This document shows positions 7,650 to 15,910 of a stretch of 64,000 nt of DNA, piece by piece. How positions within the stretch are numbered: the first letter of the stretch is position 1; each line of letters opens with the position of its first letter. The DNA is from Micromonospora saelicesensis (GTDB taxonomy: Bacteria > Actinomycetota > Actinomycetes > Mycobacteriales > Micromonosporaceae): contig NZ_FMCR01000006.1 in assembly GCF_900091575.1 (NCBI RefSeq), forward strand, positions 372,001 through 436,000, in the 5' to 3' direction. The notes below the pieces were generated by a model. It had not been told where the DNA came from and ran no database searches. It saw nothing but the letters and a program-made list of their open reading frames with translations. The position numbers and the translations under genes are program-made.

Positions 7650-8425
7650 CGTCGACCACGACGACGCCGCAGAGCGCGACCACCGCGGTCGCGCTCTCCG
7701 GCGTGACCAAGGTGTACGGGCGCGGGGCGAACGCAGTCCTGGCCCTGGACGGTGTCTCGCTGGACGTCGCACCCGGCGAGTTCGTCTGCCTGGTCGGCGC
7801 GTCCGGCTGCGGCAAGAGCACCCTGCTCAACCTGGTCGCCGGGCTGGACCGGGTCAGCGGTGGGCAGATCACCCTGGCCGGCGACGCCAACCCGGGCCTG
7901 ATGTTCCAGGAGCCGGCGCTCTTCCCGTGGCTGACCGTCGACGCCAATGTGGAGGTGCCCCTCAAGCTGCGCCGACTGCCCCGGGCCCAGCGCCGCGAGC
8001 GGGTCGCCGAGCTGCTGCGCACTGTGCACCTGGCGGACTTCGGCCGTAAGCGCCCGCACGAGCTCTCCGGCGGAATGCGGCAACGGGTCGCGCTGGCCCG
8101 CACGCTGGCCCTGGACACCCCGGTGCTGCTGATGGACGAGCCGTTCGGCGCGCTGGACGCGATGACCCGGGACATCCTGCACGACGAGCTGGAACGGATC
8201 TGGTCCGAGCGCAAACTCTCGGTGCTCTTCGTGACGCACAACGTCCGCGAGGCGGCCCGGCTGGCCGACCGGATCATCCTGCTCTCCAGCCGACCCGGCC
8301 GGATCATCTACTCCACCGAGGTGGACATCCCGCGCCCCCGCCGGATCGACTCCCCCGAGGTCGCCGCCATCGCCGCCGAGGTCACCGAGCGGCTCCGTAC
8401 GGAGGTGGGCCGCCATGGCCAGTGA
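7646..8425 (+). CDS. ssuB: ABC transporter ATP-binding protein, sulfonate type
   Basis: This 259-residue nucleotide-binding subunit has Walker A GASGCGKS (51-58), signature LSGGMRQRVALAR, Walker B VLLMDEPFGALD and the switch histidine in VTHNVREA, all intact. It belongs to the SsuB/TauB/NrtD group. The ATG at 7646 overlaps the ssuA stop. The gene's end overlaps ssuC by 11 bases (8415-8425), so all three subunits are translationally coupled. It powers uptake of the substrate captured by the preceding lipoprotein. Confidence 0.92.
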   Translation: MTSTTTTPQSATTAVALSGVTKVYGRGANAVLALDGVSLDVAPGEFVCLVGASGCGKSTLLNLVAGLDRVSGGQITLAGDANPGLMFQEPALFPWLTVDANVEVPLKLRRLPRAQRRERVAELLRTVHLADFGRKRPHELSGGMRQRVALARTLALDTPVLLMDEPFGALDAMTRDILHDELERIWSERKLSVLFVTHNVREAARLADRIILLSSRPGRIIYSTEVDIPRPRRIDSPEVAAIAAEVTERLRTEVGRHGQ

Positions 8426-9299
8426 CACCCTCACCAGTTCGGCGCGTACCGACGCGGAGATCACCGGCCTCGACGCGCTGGAGATCGCCGGCCGGGACAA
8501 GGAGGTCTCCCGCGGCGCCCGGATCTGGGCGGCCACCTGGCCCAAGCTCGCCGCGCTGGCCATCGCCATCGCCGCCTGGCAGATCGTGGTCTGGACGGGC
8601 TGGAAGCCGCCGTACTCACTGCCGCCACCGCTGGAGGTCGGCCGCGAGCTGGTGGCCCAGGCCCAGGGCCCGCAGCTCTGGGACGGCCTGCTCACCACGC
8701 TGCAACGGGCCGCCCTCGGGTACGTCTTCTCGGTCGCCGTCGGCCTGCTGCTCGGCCTCGCCGTGGCCCGGTCCACGGTGCTGCGCGCCGCCATCGGCTC
8801 GATGATCACCGCATTGCAGACCATGCCGTCGATCGCCTGGTTCCCGCTGGCCATCCTGCTCTTCGAGCTGAGCGAGAAGGCGATCTTCTTCGTGGTGGTG
8901 CTCGGCGCGGCGCCGTCCATCGCGAACGGGGTGATCTCCGGGGTGGACTACGTGCCTCCGCTGCTGGTGCGCGCCGGCCGCAACCTGGGCGCCCGAGGGC
9001 TCAACCTCTACCGGTACGTCATCGCGCCGGCCGCCCTGCCGGCGATCGTCGCCGGCCTCAAGCAGGGCTGGGCCTTCTCCTGGCGCAGCCTGATGGCCGG
9101 TGAGCTGCTCGTGAGCGGTATCTCGCAGACCTCGCTCGGCGCCCAGCTCACCTACTCCCGCGAGTTGTCCGACGCGCCCTGGCTGCTCTCCACGATGATC
9201 GTCATCCTGGTCGTCGGCCTCGTCGTGGACGCCGCGTTCGGCGCGGCGGACAAGGCGATCCGGCGCCGCTGGGGCGTACTGGACCAGGCTGGTCAGTGA
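8415..9299 (+). CDS. ssuC: ABC transporter permease, sulfonate type
   Basis: This 294-residue membrane protein has about six hydrophobic segments and a BPD_transp_1 coupling region (MSSIAWF-like MPSIAWFPLAILLF, and later GAAPSIANGVISGVDYVP...RAGRNLGARG with the EAA-like loop). The N-terminal about 35 residues are polar and cytosolic. It overlaps ssuB by 11 bases and is followed after one base by the Rrf2 regulator, so the transport operon and its likely regulator are one transcript. Confidence 0.9.
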   Translation: MASDTLTSSARTDAEITGLDALEIAGRDKEVSRGARIWAATWPKLAALAIAIAAWQIVVWTGWKPPYSLPPPLEVGRELVAQAQGPQLWDGLLTTLQRAALGYVFSVAVGLLLGLAVARSTVLRAAIGSMITALQTMPSIAWFPLAILLFELSEKAIFFVVVLGAAPSIANGVISGVDYVPPLLVRAGRNLGARGLNLYRYVIAPAALPAIVAGLKQGWAFSWRSLMAGELLVSGISQTSLGAQLTYSRELSDAPWLLSTMIVILVVGLVVDAAFGAADKAIRRRWGVLDQAGQ

Positions 9300-9300
9300 C

Positions 9301-9759
9301 GTGTTCGTCTCCGCGCGCAGCGACTACGCGCTCCGGGCGATGCTCGCCGTCGCCGCCGCCGGTGGTGGCGGCGACGGCGACCGGGTCGGCGAGTTGGTGA
9401 AGGCGGCCAGCCTGGCCGAGGTGCAGGACATCCCGCTCAGCTTCCTGCAGGGCATCCTGCTCGACCTGCGCCGGGCCGGTCTGCTGCACAGCCATCGCGG
9501 CGCCGACGGCGGGTACGCGCTGACCCGCCCACCCGACGAGATCACCGTCGGAGACGTGCTGCGTGCGGTCGGCGGCTCGCTCACCACGGTGCGCGGTCTG
9601 CCGGCCGAGCGGGCCGGCTATCACGGAGTGGCCGCCGGGCTCACCGACGTCTGGCTGGCGGTGCACGGGGCGATCGCCACGGTGGTCGACAGCACCACCC
9701 TGGCCGACCTGCTCACCCACGCCCCGAGTGCGGTCAGCACCGACGCACCGCTCGCATGA
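9301..9759 (+). CDS. Rrf2-family transcriptional regulator without cluster cysteines
   Basis: This 152-residue winged-helix protein of the Rrf2 family (SARSDYALRAMLAVA, then the recognition region and LHSHRGADGGYALTRPP) has no cysteine at all. It therefore cannot hold the Fe-S cluster of IscR or NsrR. Cluster-free Rrf2 proteins such as CymR act in sulfur/cysteine control, and the position one base after ssuC fits that role. The GTG at 9301 is chosen by proximity. Its TGA stop forms part of a large intergenic hairpin. The likely targets are the paired sites between ssuD and ssuA. Confidence 0.85.
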   Translation: MFVSARSDYALRAMLAVAAAGGGGDGDRVGELVKAASLAEVQDIPLSFLQGILLDLRRAGLLHSHRGADGGYALTRPPDEITVGDVLRAVGGSLTTVRGLPAERAGYHGVAAGLTDVWLAVHGAIATVVDSTTLADLLTHAPSAVSTDAPLA

Positions 9760-9830
9760 TCGCGCTCGATCATTGATGTAGTGGCCTCGCCCGCGTGGCG
9801 AGGGGCCTACTTCCTGGATCGAGCGCGATC
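9758..9830. repeat. GATC-ended intergenic hairpin, member 1
   Basis: Perfect 14-bp outer arms GATCGCGCTCGATC (9758-9771) and its complement (9817-9830) enclose a second, imperfect stem (9778-9791 with 9797-9810). The left arm contains part of the Rrf2 stop codon. It is probably both a terminator between convergent genes and a member of the dispersed hairpin family described in the findings. Confidence 0.75.
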
Positions 9831-9973
9831 TTGGGCTGGTGCGTCGTGCTCGAGCACACCGAGGAGGGCCCGATGGCGATGTGGTCGGGCCGGTGCCCCG
9901 CCGACCCGACCACACCTCGTACCGATCCTGACCGGGCCTGCCCCTCCGTCGGCACCGGTAGGCCGGTCGCTGC

Positions 9974-10174
9974 TCAGCCCACGTGTGCGGTCGCCGGGCC
10001 GAGGCCCGGGTCGCCAGGACTGTGCAGCTCCACCAGACCGGCGGGAGCGTTACCCGCCGGGGTGGCATGCCAGGGCGCGAAGGCCGCAACCATGGCGAGC
10101 AACAACCCGGCGAGCGCGACCGCGACCACCAGGATCAGTTCACGCAGTGCGCCCGAGCCGGCTTCGCCCGCCAT
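9974..10174 (-). CDS. Small single-pass membrane protein, 66 residues
   Basis: The ATG at 10174 follows a strong ribosome-binding site (GGGAGGGG). After a short polar start (MAGEAGSGALRE) comes one hydrophobic helix LILVVAVALAGLLLAMVAA, then a loop and a polar tail ending GPATAHVG. No family was recognised. It lies on the same strand as, and downstream of, the DEAD-box helicase gene but beyond that gene's terminator, so it probably has its own promoter in 10175-10371. The strong start site supports expression; function is unknown. Confidence 0.6.
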   Translation of the reverse strand: MAGEAGSGALRELILVVAVALAGLLLAMVAAFAPWHATPAGNAPAGLVELHSPGDPGLGPATAHVG

Positions 10175-10371
10175 GGTCACCCCTCCCGTGCCGGGCCCCC
10201 CGCCCGACTTCCCCCGTCGGTCAGCCTCGACCACGAACGGCCGGGGCGCAGTCGGCCAGCCGACCCAGCAGAGGCTGATTACCGACTCAGCAGAGTGGGC
10301 CACCCGGCGCGGCCGGCTGACCGGTCGGACCGCACGGACAGCCGACCGGCCCGCAACACCGCGCAGACAAA

Positions 10372-10405
10372 ACCGACCCGCCCCGCCGAAGCGGGACGGG
10401 TCGGT
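10372..10405 (-). terminator. Intrinsic terminator of the DEAD-box helicase gene
   Basis: ACCGACCCG-C-CCCGC pairs with GCGGG-A-CGGGTCGGT around a CGAA loop, and on the minus strand the stem is followed by TTTT. It lies 15 bases past the helicase stop and is one of the few stems here with a T tract. Confidence 0.7.
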
Positions 10406-10419
10406 CGACGCGCAGAAGA

Positions 10420-11733
10420 TCAGACGGTACGCGGGCGACGCGGGCGACGGGACCGGCCCGACGCGCGGTGCGCCGGACGGGCGCCACCATCGGCGGCCGA
10501 GCCGCCGGAGGTACGGGCCCGAGAGGCCGGCGCCGGCGGAGCGACGATGGTCACCGGCACACCGGACGGCTCGCGGGCACCGGTCACCCGGGCCAGCGCC
10601 CCGTCACCCAGGCGCACCTGGACCGACTCGGGCCGGATACCGGCGGTGGCCATCAGCCGGGACACGTCCCGGCGCTGCTCCGGCAGGACCAGGGTGACCA
10701 CGGAACCGGACTCGCCGGCCCGGGCGGTACGGCCGCCCCGGTGCAGGTAGTCCTTCGCCTCGGTCGGCGGGTCCACGTTGACCACCATGTCCAGGCCGTC
10801 CACGTGGATGCCACGGGCCGCCACGTCGGTGGCGACCAGGGCGGTCACCTGACCGTTGCGGAACTGCTCCAGGATCCGGGTGCGCTGCGGCTGGGACTTG
10901 CCACCGTGCAGCGCGGCCGCGCGTACGCCCTTGGAGAGCAGCTGGCGGGCCAGCCGGTCGGCGCGGTGCTTGGTGCCCATGAACAGGATGGTGCGGCCCT
11001 CACGGGCGGCGATCCGGGTCAGCGCGTCGGGCTTGTCCAGCGCGTCGACGTGCAGCACGTGGTGGGTCATCGCGGTGACGGTGGCCGTGCCCGGGTCCAC
11101 CGAGTGGGTCACCGGGTTGCTCAGGAAGCGGCGGACCAGCCGGTCCACACCGCCGTCCAGGGTGGCGGAGAACAGCATCCGCTGCCCCTGCGGCGCGACC
11201 TGCTCCAGCAGCTTGGTGACCTGCGGCAGGAAGCCCATGTCGGCCATCTGGTCGGCCTCGTCCAGCACGGTGATTTCGACCTGGTCGAGTCGGGCGTCGC
11301 CACGGTTGATCAGATCGTGCAGCCGGCCGGGGGTCGCGACGACCACCTCGGCGCCAGCGCGCAGGGCGTCCGCCTGCCGCTGCAACGACAGGCCGCCGAC
11401 GACCGTGGTGCAGCGCAGCCCGACAGCGCGGGCGTACGGGGCCAGCGCGGTGGTGACCTGCTGGGCCAGCTCACGGGTCGGCACGAGCACCAGGGCCAGC
11501 GGGCGACCCGGCCGGGCCTTACGGCCGGCGGTGCGCGACAGCAGCGGAAGCCCGAAGGCGAGGGTCTTGCCGGAGCCGGTACGACCCCGGCCCAGCACGT
11601 CCCGGCCGGCGAGCGAGTCGGGCAGCGTCGCCGTCTGGATCGGGAATGGCTCGGTGATGCCCTGCGCGGTCAGCGCGGTGAGCAGCGCCGGCGCCAGACC
11701 GGTATGAGCGAAAGAAGGAATAACTGTGGTCAT
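10420..11733 (-). CDS. DEAD-box ATP-dependent RNA helicase (RhlE-like)
   Basis: This 437-residue helicase has all core motifs: Q motif PIQTATLP (about 31), Walker A RTGSGKT (51-57), PTRELA, VLDEADQM (DEAD), SAT, ATDVAARGIHVDGLD and HRGGRTARAG. The C-terminus (about 60 residues) is basic and low-complexity, typical of RNA-binding tails. It unwinds structured RNA, in ribosome assembly or decay. A cold-shock protein gene lies 227 bases upstream on the same strand; in other bacteria the two cooperate at low temperature. The leader contains a hairpin around 11752-11773. Confidence 0.93.
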   Translation of the reverse strand: MTTVIPSFAHTGLAPALLTALTAQGITEPFPIQTATLPDSLAGRDVLGRGRTGSGKTLAFGLPLLSRTAGRKARPGRPLALVLVPTRELAQQVTTALAPYARAVGLRCTTVVGGLSLQRQADALRAGAEVVVATPGRLHDLINRGDARLDQVEITVLDEADQMADMGFLPQVTKLLEQVAPQGQRMLFSATLDGGVDRLVRRFLSNPVTHSVDPGTATVTAMTHHVLHVDALDKPDALTRIAAREGRTILFMGTKHRADRLARQLLSKGVRAAALHGGKSQPQRTRILEQFRNGQVTALVATDVAARGIHVDGLDMVVNVDPPTEAKDYLHRGGRTARAGESGSVVTLVLPEQRRDVSRLMATAGIRPESVQVRLGDGALARVTGAREPSGVPVTIVAPPAPASRARTSGGSAADGGARPAHRASGRSRRPRRPRTV

Positions 11734-11865
11734 GCGGAAACGAGCCTTCCTCGACGCGGAACGTGTCGAGGGAGGGCGCCGAAGTCGGCGCTGTCAACCG
11801 GCGGCGCAAGGCAGCCAGGACTCACAAGCACGAACCGATTGGAGTACGGGCCGGCCCGCCGCCGG

Positions 11866-11893
11866 GCCGCCGCCTGCGTGAGCAGGCGGCGGC
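11866..11893 (-). terminator. Terminator-like hairpin after the cold-shock gene
   Basis: A perfect 12-bp stem GCCGCCGCCTGC (11866-11877) with a GTGA tetraloop and its complement (11882-11893), flanked by further GGCCCGCC/GGCGGGCC pairing. It lies between the cold-shock gene and the helicase and could stop or attenuate read-through. Confidence 0.6.
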
Positions 11894-11960
11894 GAGGCGG
11901 GCCGGTCCCGTCACCGTCACACCCGGAGGGCGCGACAGGTAATGCTGACCGATCCGAAGA

Positions 11961-12164
11961 TCAGAGCGGGCGGATGTTCTCCGCCTGCGGGCCCTTCTGG
12001 CCCTGGGTCACCTCGAACTCGACCCGCTGGTTCTCGTCCAGGCTCCGGTAGCCGGAGGACTGGATCGCCGAGAAGTGGGCGAAGACGTCAGCGCCGCCGC
12101 CGTCCGGGGTGATGAAGCCGAAGCCCTTGTCAGCGTTGAACCACTTCACGGTGCCAATAGCCAT
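11961..12164 (-). CDS. Cold-shock protein, CspA family
   Basis: This 67-residue single OB-fold domain begins MAIGTVKWFNADKGFGFITP, with RNP1 (KGFGFI) and RNP2 (DVFAHFSAI) intact, and ends NIRPL. The start ATG has an AAGGAGA ribosome-binding site; an upstream in-frame extension lacks similarity and was rejected. Csp proteins bind single-stranded RNA/DNA as chaperones. The leader of up to 200 bases upstream is unusually long and contains a hairpin with a T tract, as in cold-responsive csp leaders. The DEAD-box helicase gene follows on the same strand. Confidence 0.95.
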   Translation of the reverse strand: MAIGTVKWFNADKGFGFITPDGGGADVFAHFSAIQSSGYRSLDENQRVEFEVTQGQKGPQAENIRPL

Positions 12165-12297
12165 GTGTTTCGTCTCCTTGACGGAACGTCGGACACGCAC
12201 TTGTTGCCTGCCCGAAGAGGAGCGCTCCGCGCGGGGATGCGCGAATCGCCTGTCGCTTCTGGTCGCCCCGCCCGGAGAACTCCGGACACAACAAAGA

Positions 12298-12326
12298 GCG
12301 CCTGGGGCCACAATCCCGCCAGGCGC
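12298..12326 (-). terminator. Hairpin with T tract between adnB and the cold-shock gene
   Basis: GCGCCTGG pairs with CCAGGCGC over a 13-base loop, and the minus strand continues TCTTTGTTGT. It could end the adnB transcript, whose stop is 65 bases upstream. If the cold-shock promoter lies further up (a TTGACC at 12360-12365 is possible), it would instead be an attenuator in that gene's leader. Confidence 0.55.
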
Positions 12327-12390
12327 ACACAGAGTCTCTGGTAACCAAAACTGCAACCCGGTCAACCTACCACGGTTTTCCCCGCCATGG

Positions 12391-15300
12391 TCAATGTTGG
12401 GCAGAATCCTCGGGCAACTGGGCGATCATGGCCGTGAGGCCGGTCACATCCAACAGGTCGGCGGGCCGGACGGTCACCCCGTGCCGAACGTAGTGGAACG
12501 CCGCGCCCACCCGGTCGACCGGCACGCCGGCCAACTCCGCCCAGGCCAGCCGGTACACCGCCAGCTGCACGGCGGCCACGTCGGCCGCCGGCCCGGTGGG
12601 CTGCGCGCCGGTCTTCCAGTCGACCACGTCGAACCGACCACCCGGCCGGGCGAAGACCGCGTCCATCCGGCCCCGCACCACCACGCCGGCGATCACCGTG
12701 GCGAACGGCACCTCCACCTCCACCGGTGACCGGTCGGCCCACTCGCTGGCCAGGAACCGCTCCTGGAGCTCGACCAGCGCCTCGTCGGGTGCGGCATCGG
12801 CGTCGGCCGCGCCGGGCAGTTCGTCCAGGTCCAACAGTCGGTCGGCGCCGAAGCGCTGCTCCAACCAGGCGTGGAAGGCGGTGCCTCGACGGGCGTAGGG
12901 GTTGGGTTCGGCCGGCACCGGGCGACGCAGCGTACGGGCCAGCGCCGCCGGATCACGCCGCAGCGCGACCAACTGGGTGACGCTCAGCGCCCCGGGCAGC
13001 GCCACCTCGACCGCACCGGAGAGCCGGGTCAGCTCGGCGCGCTCCGCCAACAGCAGGTCCGCCTCGCGCTGCCACCGCGCCACCTCCGGATCAACCTCCG
13101 GCTCGGCCGGCTCGACCGGCTCGGCCGTCGATCCGGTCGGCGTGACCGGCCCGGCGAGCACCGGCCCGACCGGCCCGGAAAGCGCCGCCGCCGGACCGTC
13201 GGCCATCAGGCGACGCACCAGCCCGGCCGCCTCGGCCAACGCCGGCCGGCGACCGCCCAGCGGGTCCGCCGGCCACTCCGCGCGCAGCACCACCTCGGCC
13301 GTGGGGTTCGTCGCGTCGGGAGTCGGCTCCGGCGCCCACGCGTCGATCAGGTGCCCCGGACCGCCGTCGAGGCAGGCGTCGTACACCTCACGCAGGAAGA
13401 CCGACGGACCTCGCGGTCGCTTCGTGCCCTCCCCCCACCAGTAACCGGAGCAGAGCAGCAGCCGGCGCGGCCGGGTGACCGCCACGTACGTCAGCCGGCG
13501 TTCCTCCCGCTCGTCGTGGGCCCGCCACGCGTCGGTGAAGTCGGTCACCGCCCGCGCCACGGCCCGCTGGTCCCCCGCCTCGTCGAGCGCCAACTCGGGC
13601 AGCCCGTCGGCGTCGCCGCGCAGTGGGAACGGCAGCACGCCCAGCCCACCCAGCCAGTGGTCGGAGTTGCGGACCGGCCCCGGCCACAGCCCACGACTGA
13701 GCCCGGCCACCGCCACCACGTCCCACTCCAGGCCCTTGGCGGCGTGCGCGGTGACCACCTGCACCGCGCCCTCCACCACCTCGACCTCGCCCGGCGCCAG
13801 ACCGCGCTCCTCGTCCTCGGCGGCGGCCAGGTAGGACAGGAACCCGGACAGGGTCGCCCCGGGCGTCTCCCCGCTGAACCGGGCCGCCACGTCGCCGAGC
13901 GCGTCCAGATGCCCCCGGGCCAGGCCCGCGTCGCCGGCGCCGTCCCGGCCGGCCCGCACCGCGACCTCCACGTCCAGGCCGATGGTCCGCTCGATGTCCG
14001 CGATCAGGTCCGGCAGCGCCTGATCCAGCCGGTAGCGCAGCAGCGCCAGCTCCCGGCCGTACGCGCGCAGCCGCGCGAACCCCTCCGCCGAGTACGCCTG
14101 CGCCGGCCCGAGGTCGGCCAACGCCTCCACCAGCGTCGCCTCGTCCAACAGGTCTGGGCTGATCTCCGAGGCCTCGTCGGCGGCCACCTGTCGCCGGGCG
14201 TTCGCGATGGCCCGGGCCCGCCGGTGCAACGCCACCAGGTCACGTGGCCCGATCCGCCAACGGGCGCCGGTGAGCAACCGCAGCAGCGCGGCGCCATCGG
14301 TCGGGTCAGCCAGGACCCGCAGCGTGCAGACCACGTCGCGTACCTCGGGGGTGTCCAGCAGGCCGCCCAGCCCTACCACCTCGACCGGTAGGCCCCGCTC
14401 ACGCAGCGCCGACTCGATCGCCGGGATCTGGCTGCGCACCCGGACCAGCACGGCGGTCGTCGGACGGCGGTCCACCGGGATGTGTTCCGGGGCCGCGCCC
14501 GGCATCCCGGCCGCCCCACGCCAGGCGGCGAGCACGCTGTCGGCGATCCAGTCGGCCTCGTCGGCGTACGTGGGCAGCATGGCGCAGTGCACAGTGCCGC
14601 CGGCCGCGCCGCCCGGGCTGCGGTGCGGGATCGGGTCCCGGACGGTCAGCGCGGAGCGCAGCTCCGGCACCCGGGCACCCGCCGCCCGCAGCGGGGTGGA
14701 GAGCGCGTTCGCCACCCGGAGGATCTCCGGGCGGTTGCGCCAACTCGTGGTGAGCCCCAGCGCCGGGGCCGGCTCACCGTTGGCGCGGGCGAACTCGGTG
14801 GGGAACCGGTCCAGGGTGCCCGCGCTGGCCCCCCGCCAGCCGTAGATCGACTGGCACGGGTCGCCCACCGCGGTCACCGGGTGCCCGCCACCGAACAGCG
14901 CGTTGAGCAACACCACCTGGGCGTGGCTGGTGTCCTGGTACTCGTCGAGCAGCACCACCCGGAAGCGGTCCCGCTCGATCACGCCGACCCCCGGGTGGTC
15001 CCGGGCCACCCGGGCCGCCCGGGCGAGCTGGTCGGCGAAGTCCATCGCCTCGAAGTCCTCCTTGCGCCGGGCGTACGCCCGCACCAGCGGCAACAGGCGC
15101 AACCGGGTCTGCTGGAGGGTGAGCGCCTTGCGCACGTCCGCGTACACCCGACCCGGCCGGGACTGCACCTCGGCGAAGAACCGGCCGGTCCAGGCCGCCA
15201 GGTCGTCCGGCGCGACCAGATGCTCGTCCAGCTCCCCGGCCAGCGCCAGCACCGCGTCGGTGATGGTGCTCGGCATCCGGTCCACCTCGGACATGTCGCC

Positions 15301-15825
15301 GTCGTAGTTGCGCACCAGCAGGTCGACCAACTGCCAGCGGGACGCCTCGGTGAGCAGCCGGGTGGACGGCTCGTAACCGGCCCGCAGCCCGTGCTCGGTG
15401 ACGATCCGTCCCGCGTACGAGTGGTAGGTGGAGACGGTGGGCTCACCCGCGAGCGGATCGCCCAGCGGGTCCCGTCCCTGCCGGCCGAGTCGGCGGATCA
15501 GCTGGTCGAGCCGGGTCCGTACCCGATGGGCCAGCTCGCCGGCCGCCTTGCGGGTGAAGGTCAGCCCGAGGATCTGCTCCGGCCGCACGTACGAGTTGGC
15601 CACCAGCCAGACCACCCGGGCGGCCATCGTCTCGGTCTTGCCCGACCCGGCGCCCGCGACCACCAGCAGCGGCTCCACCGGGGCGGCGATGATCGCGGCC
15701 TGCTCCCGGGTGGGCGCCGGCAACCGCAGCAGCTTGGCCAGCTCCACCGGTGTGTACCGGGGGCCGGAGTCCGCGAGTCGGGGCGTCGGCGCGGGGCCCG
15801 CGCCGAACAGGGTGGGCTGACTCAC
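12391..15825 (-). CDS. adnB: AdnB: UvrD-like helicase with RecB-family nuclease domain
   Basis: This 1144-residue protein has the AdnB architecture. An SF1 motor carries Walker A GAGSGKT (58-64), TFTRKAA, an intact motif II LLDEYQDTSHAQ, QSIYGWRGA and TAHAAKGLEWDVV. A C-terminal PD-(D/E)XK nuclease carries GTAFHAWLEQ, DVVDWKTG and QLAVYRLAW. With AdnA it forms the actinobacterial end-resection helicase-nuclease. The GTG at 15825 (VSQPTLFGAGP) was chosen because upstream in-frame codons run into the junction repeat. It follows adnA by 79 bases. The intact motor marks it as the lead translocase of the pair. Confidence 0.9.
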   Translation of the reverse strand: MSQPTLFGAGPAPTPRLADSGPRYTPVELAKLLRLPAPTREQAAIIAAPVEPLLVVAGAGSGKTETMAARVVWLVANSYVRPEQILGLTFTRKAAGELAHRVRTRLDQLIRRLGRQGRDPLGDPLAGEPTVSTYHSYAGRIVTEHGLRAGYEPSTRLLTEASRWQLVDLLVRNYDGDMSEVDRMPSTITDAVLALAGELDEHLVAPDDLAAWTGRFFAEVQSRPGRVYADVRKALTLQQTRLRLLPLVRAYARRKEDFEAMDFADQLARAARVARDHPGVGVIERDRFRVVLLDEYQDTSHAQVVLLNALFGGGHPVTAVGDPCQSIYGWRGASAGTLDRFPTEFARANGEPAPALGLTTSWRNRPEILRVANALSTPLRAAGARVPELRSALTVRDPIPHRSPGGAAGGTVHCAMLPTYADEADWIADSVLAAWRGAAGMPGAAPEHIPVDRRPTTAVLVRVRSQIPAIESALRERGLPVEVVGLGGLLDTPEVRDVVCTLRVLADPTDGAALLRLLTGARWRIGPRDLVALHRRARAIANARRQVAADEASEISPDLLDEATLVEALADLGPAQAYSAEGFARLRAYGRELALLRYRLDQALPDLIADIERTIGLDVEVAVRAGRDGAGDAGLARGHLDALGDVAARFSGETPGATLSGFLSYLAAAEDEERGLAPGEVEVVEGAVQVVTAHAAKGLEWDVVAVAGLSRGLWPGPVRNSDHWLGGLGVLPFPLRGDADGLPELALDEAGDQRAVARAVTDFTDAWRAHDEREERRLTYVAVTRPRRLLLCSGYWWGEGTKRPRGPSVFLREVYDACLDGGPGHLIDAWAPEPTPDATNPTAEVVLRAEWPADPLGGRRPALAEAAGLVRRLMADGPAAALSGPVGPVLAGPVTPTGSTAEPVEPAEPEVDPEVARWQREADLLLAERAELTRLSGAVEVALPGALSVTQLVALRRDPAALARTLRRPVPAEPNPYARRGTAFHAWLEQRFGADRLLDLDELPGAADADAAPDEALVELQERFLASEWADRSPVEVEVPFATVIAGVVVRGRMDAVFARPGGRFDVVDWKTGAQPTGPAADVAAVQLAVYRLAWAELAGVPVDRVGAAFHYVRHGVTVRPADLLDVTGLTAMIAQLPEDSAQH

Positions 15826-15910
15826 CGTGCCGTCTCGGTTCCCAACACCGGCGCACTCCTCGCCCTCACGGGTGCCGTCCCAGGTCGCGACTGGGCTCGC
15901 AAGCTCACTC
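15822..15910 (-). repeat. Gene-junction repeat between adnA and adnB (two tandem units)
   Basis: On the minus strand two related units follow each other: GTGAGGGCGAGGAGTGAGC followed by TTGCGAGCCCAGTCGCGA, then GTGAGGGCGAGGAGTGCGCC. Each ends in GAC-GGCAC. The adnA stop codon (TGA, 15905-15907) is inside the first unit and the adnB GTG start follows the second. The core matches the repeats at 3927 and 50857. Confidence 0.75.

Noticed and set aside
9795..10697. Long + strand open frames across the small membrane gene and helicase 3' end
   Set aside because: Composition is that of an antisense shadow in GC-rich DNA, with Arg/Pro/Ala-rich low-complexity sequence and no ribosome-binding site.
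12165..12390. Riboswitch or regulatory RNA in the cold-shock leader
   Set aside because: There is one hairpin with a T tract but no recognisable riboswitch core; it is listed only as a terminator/attenuator.
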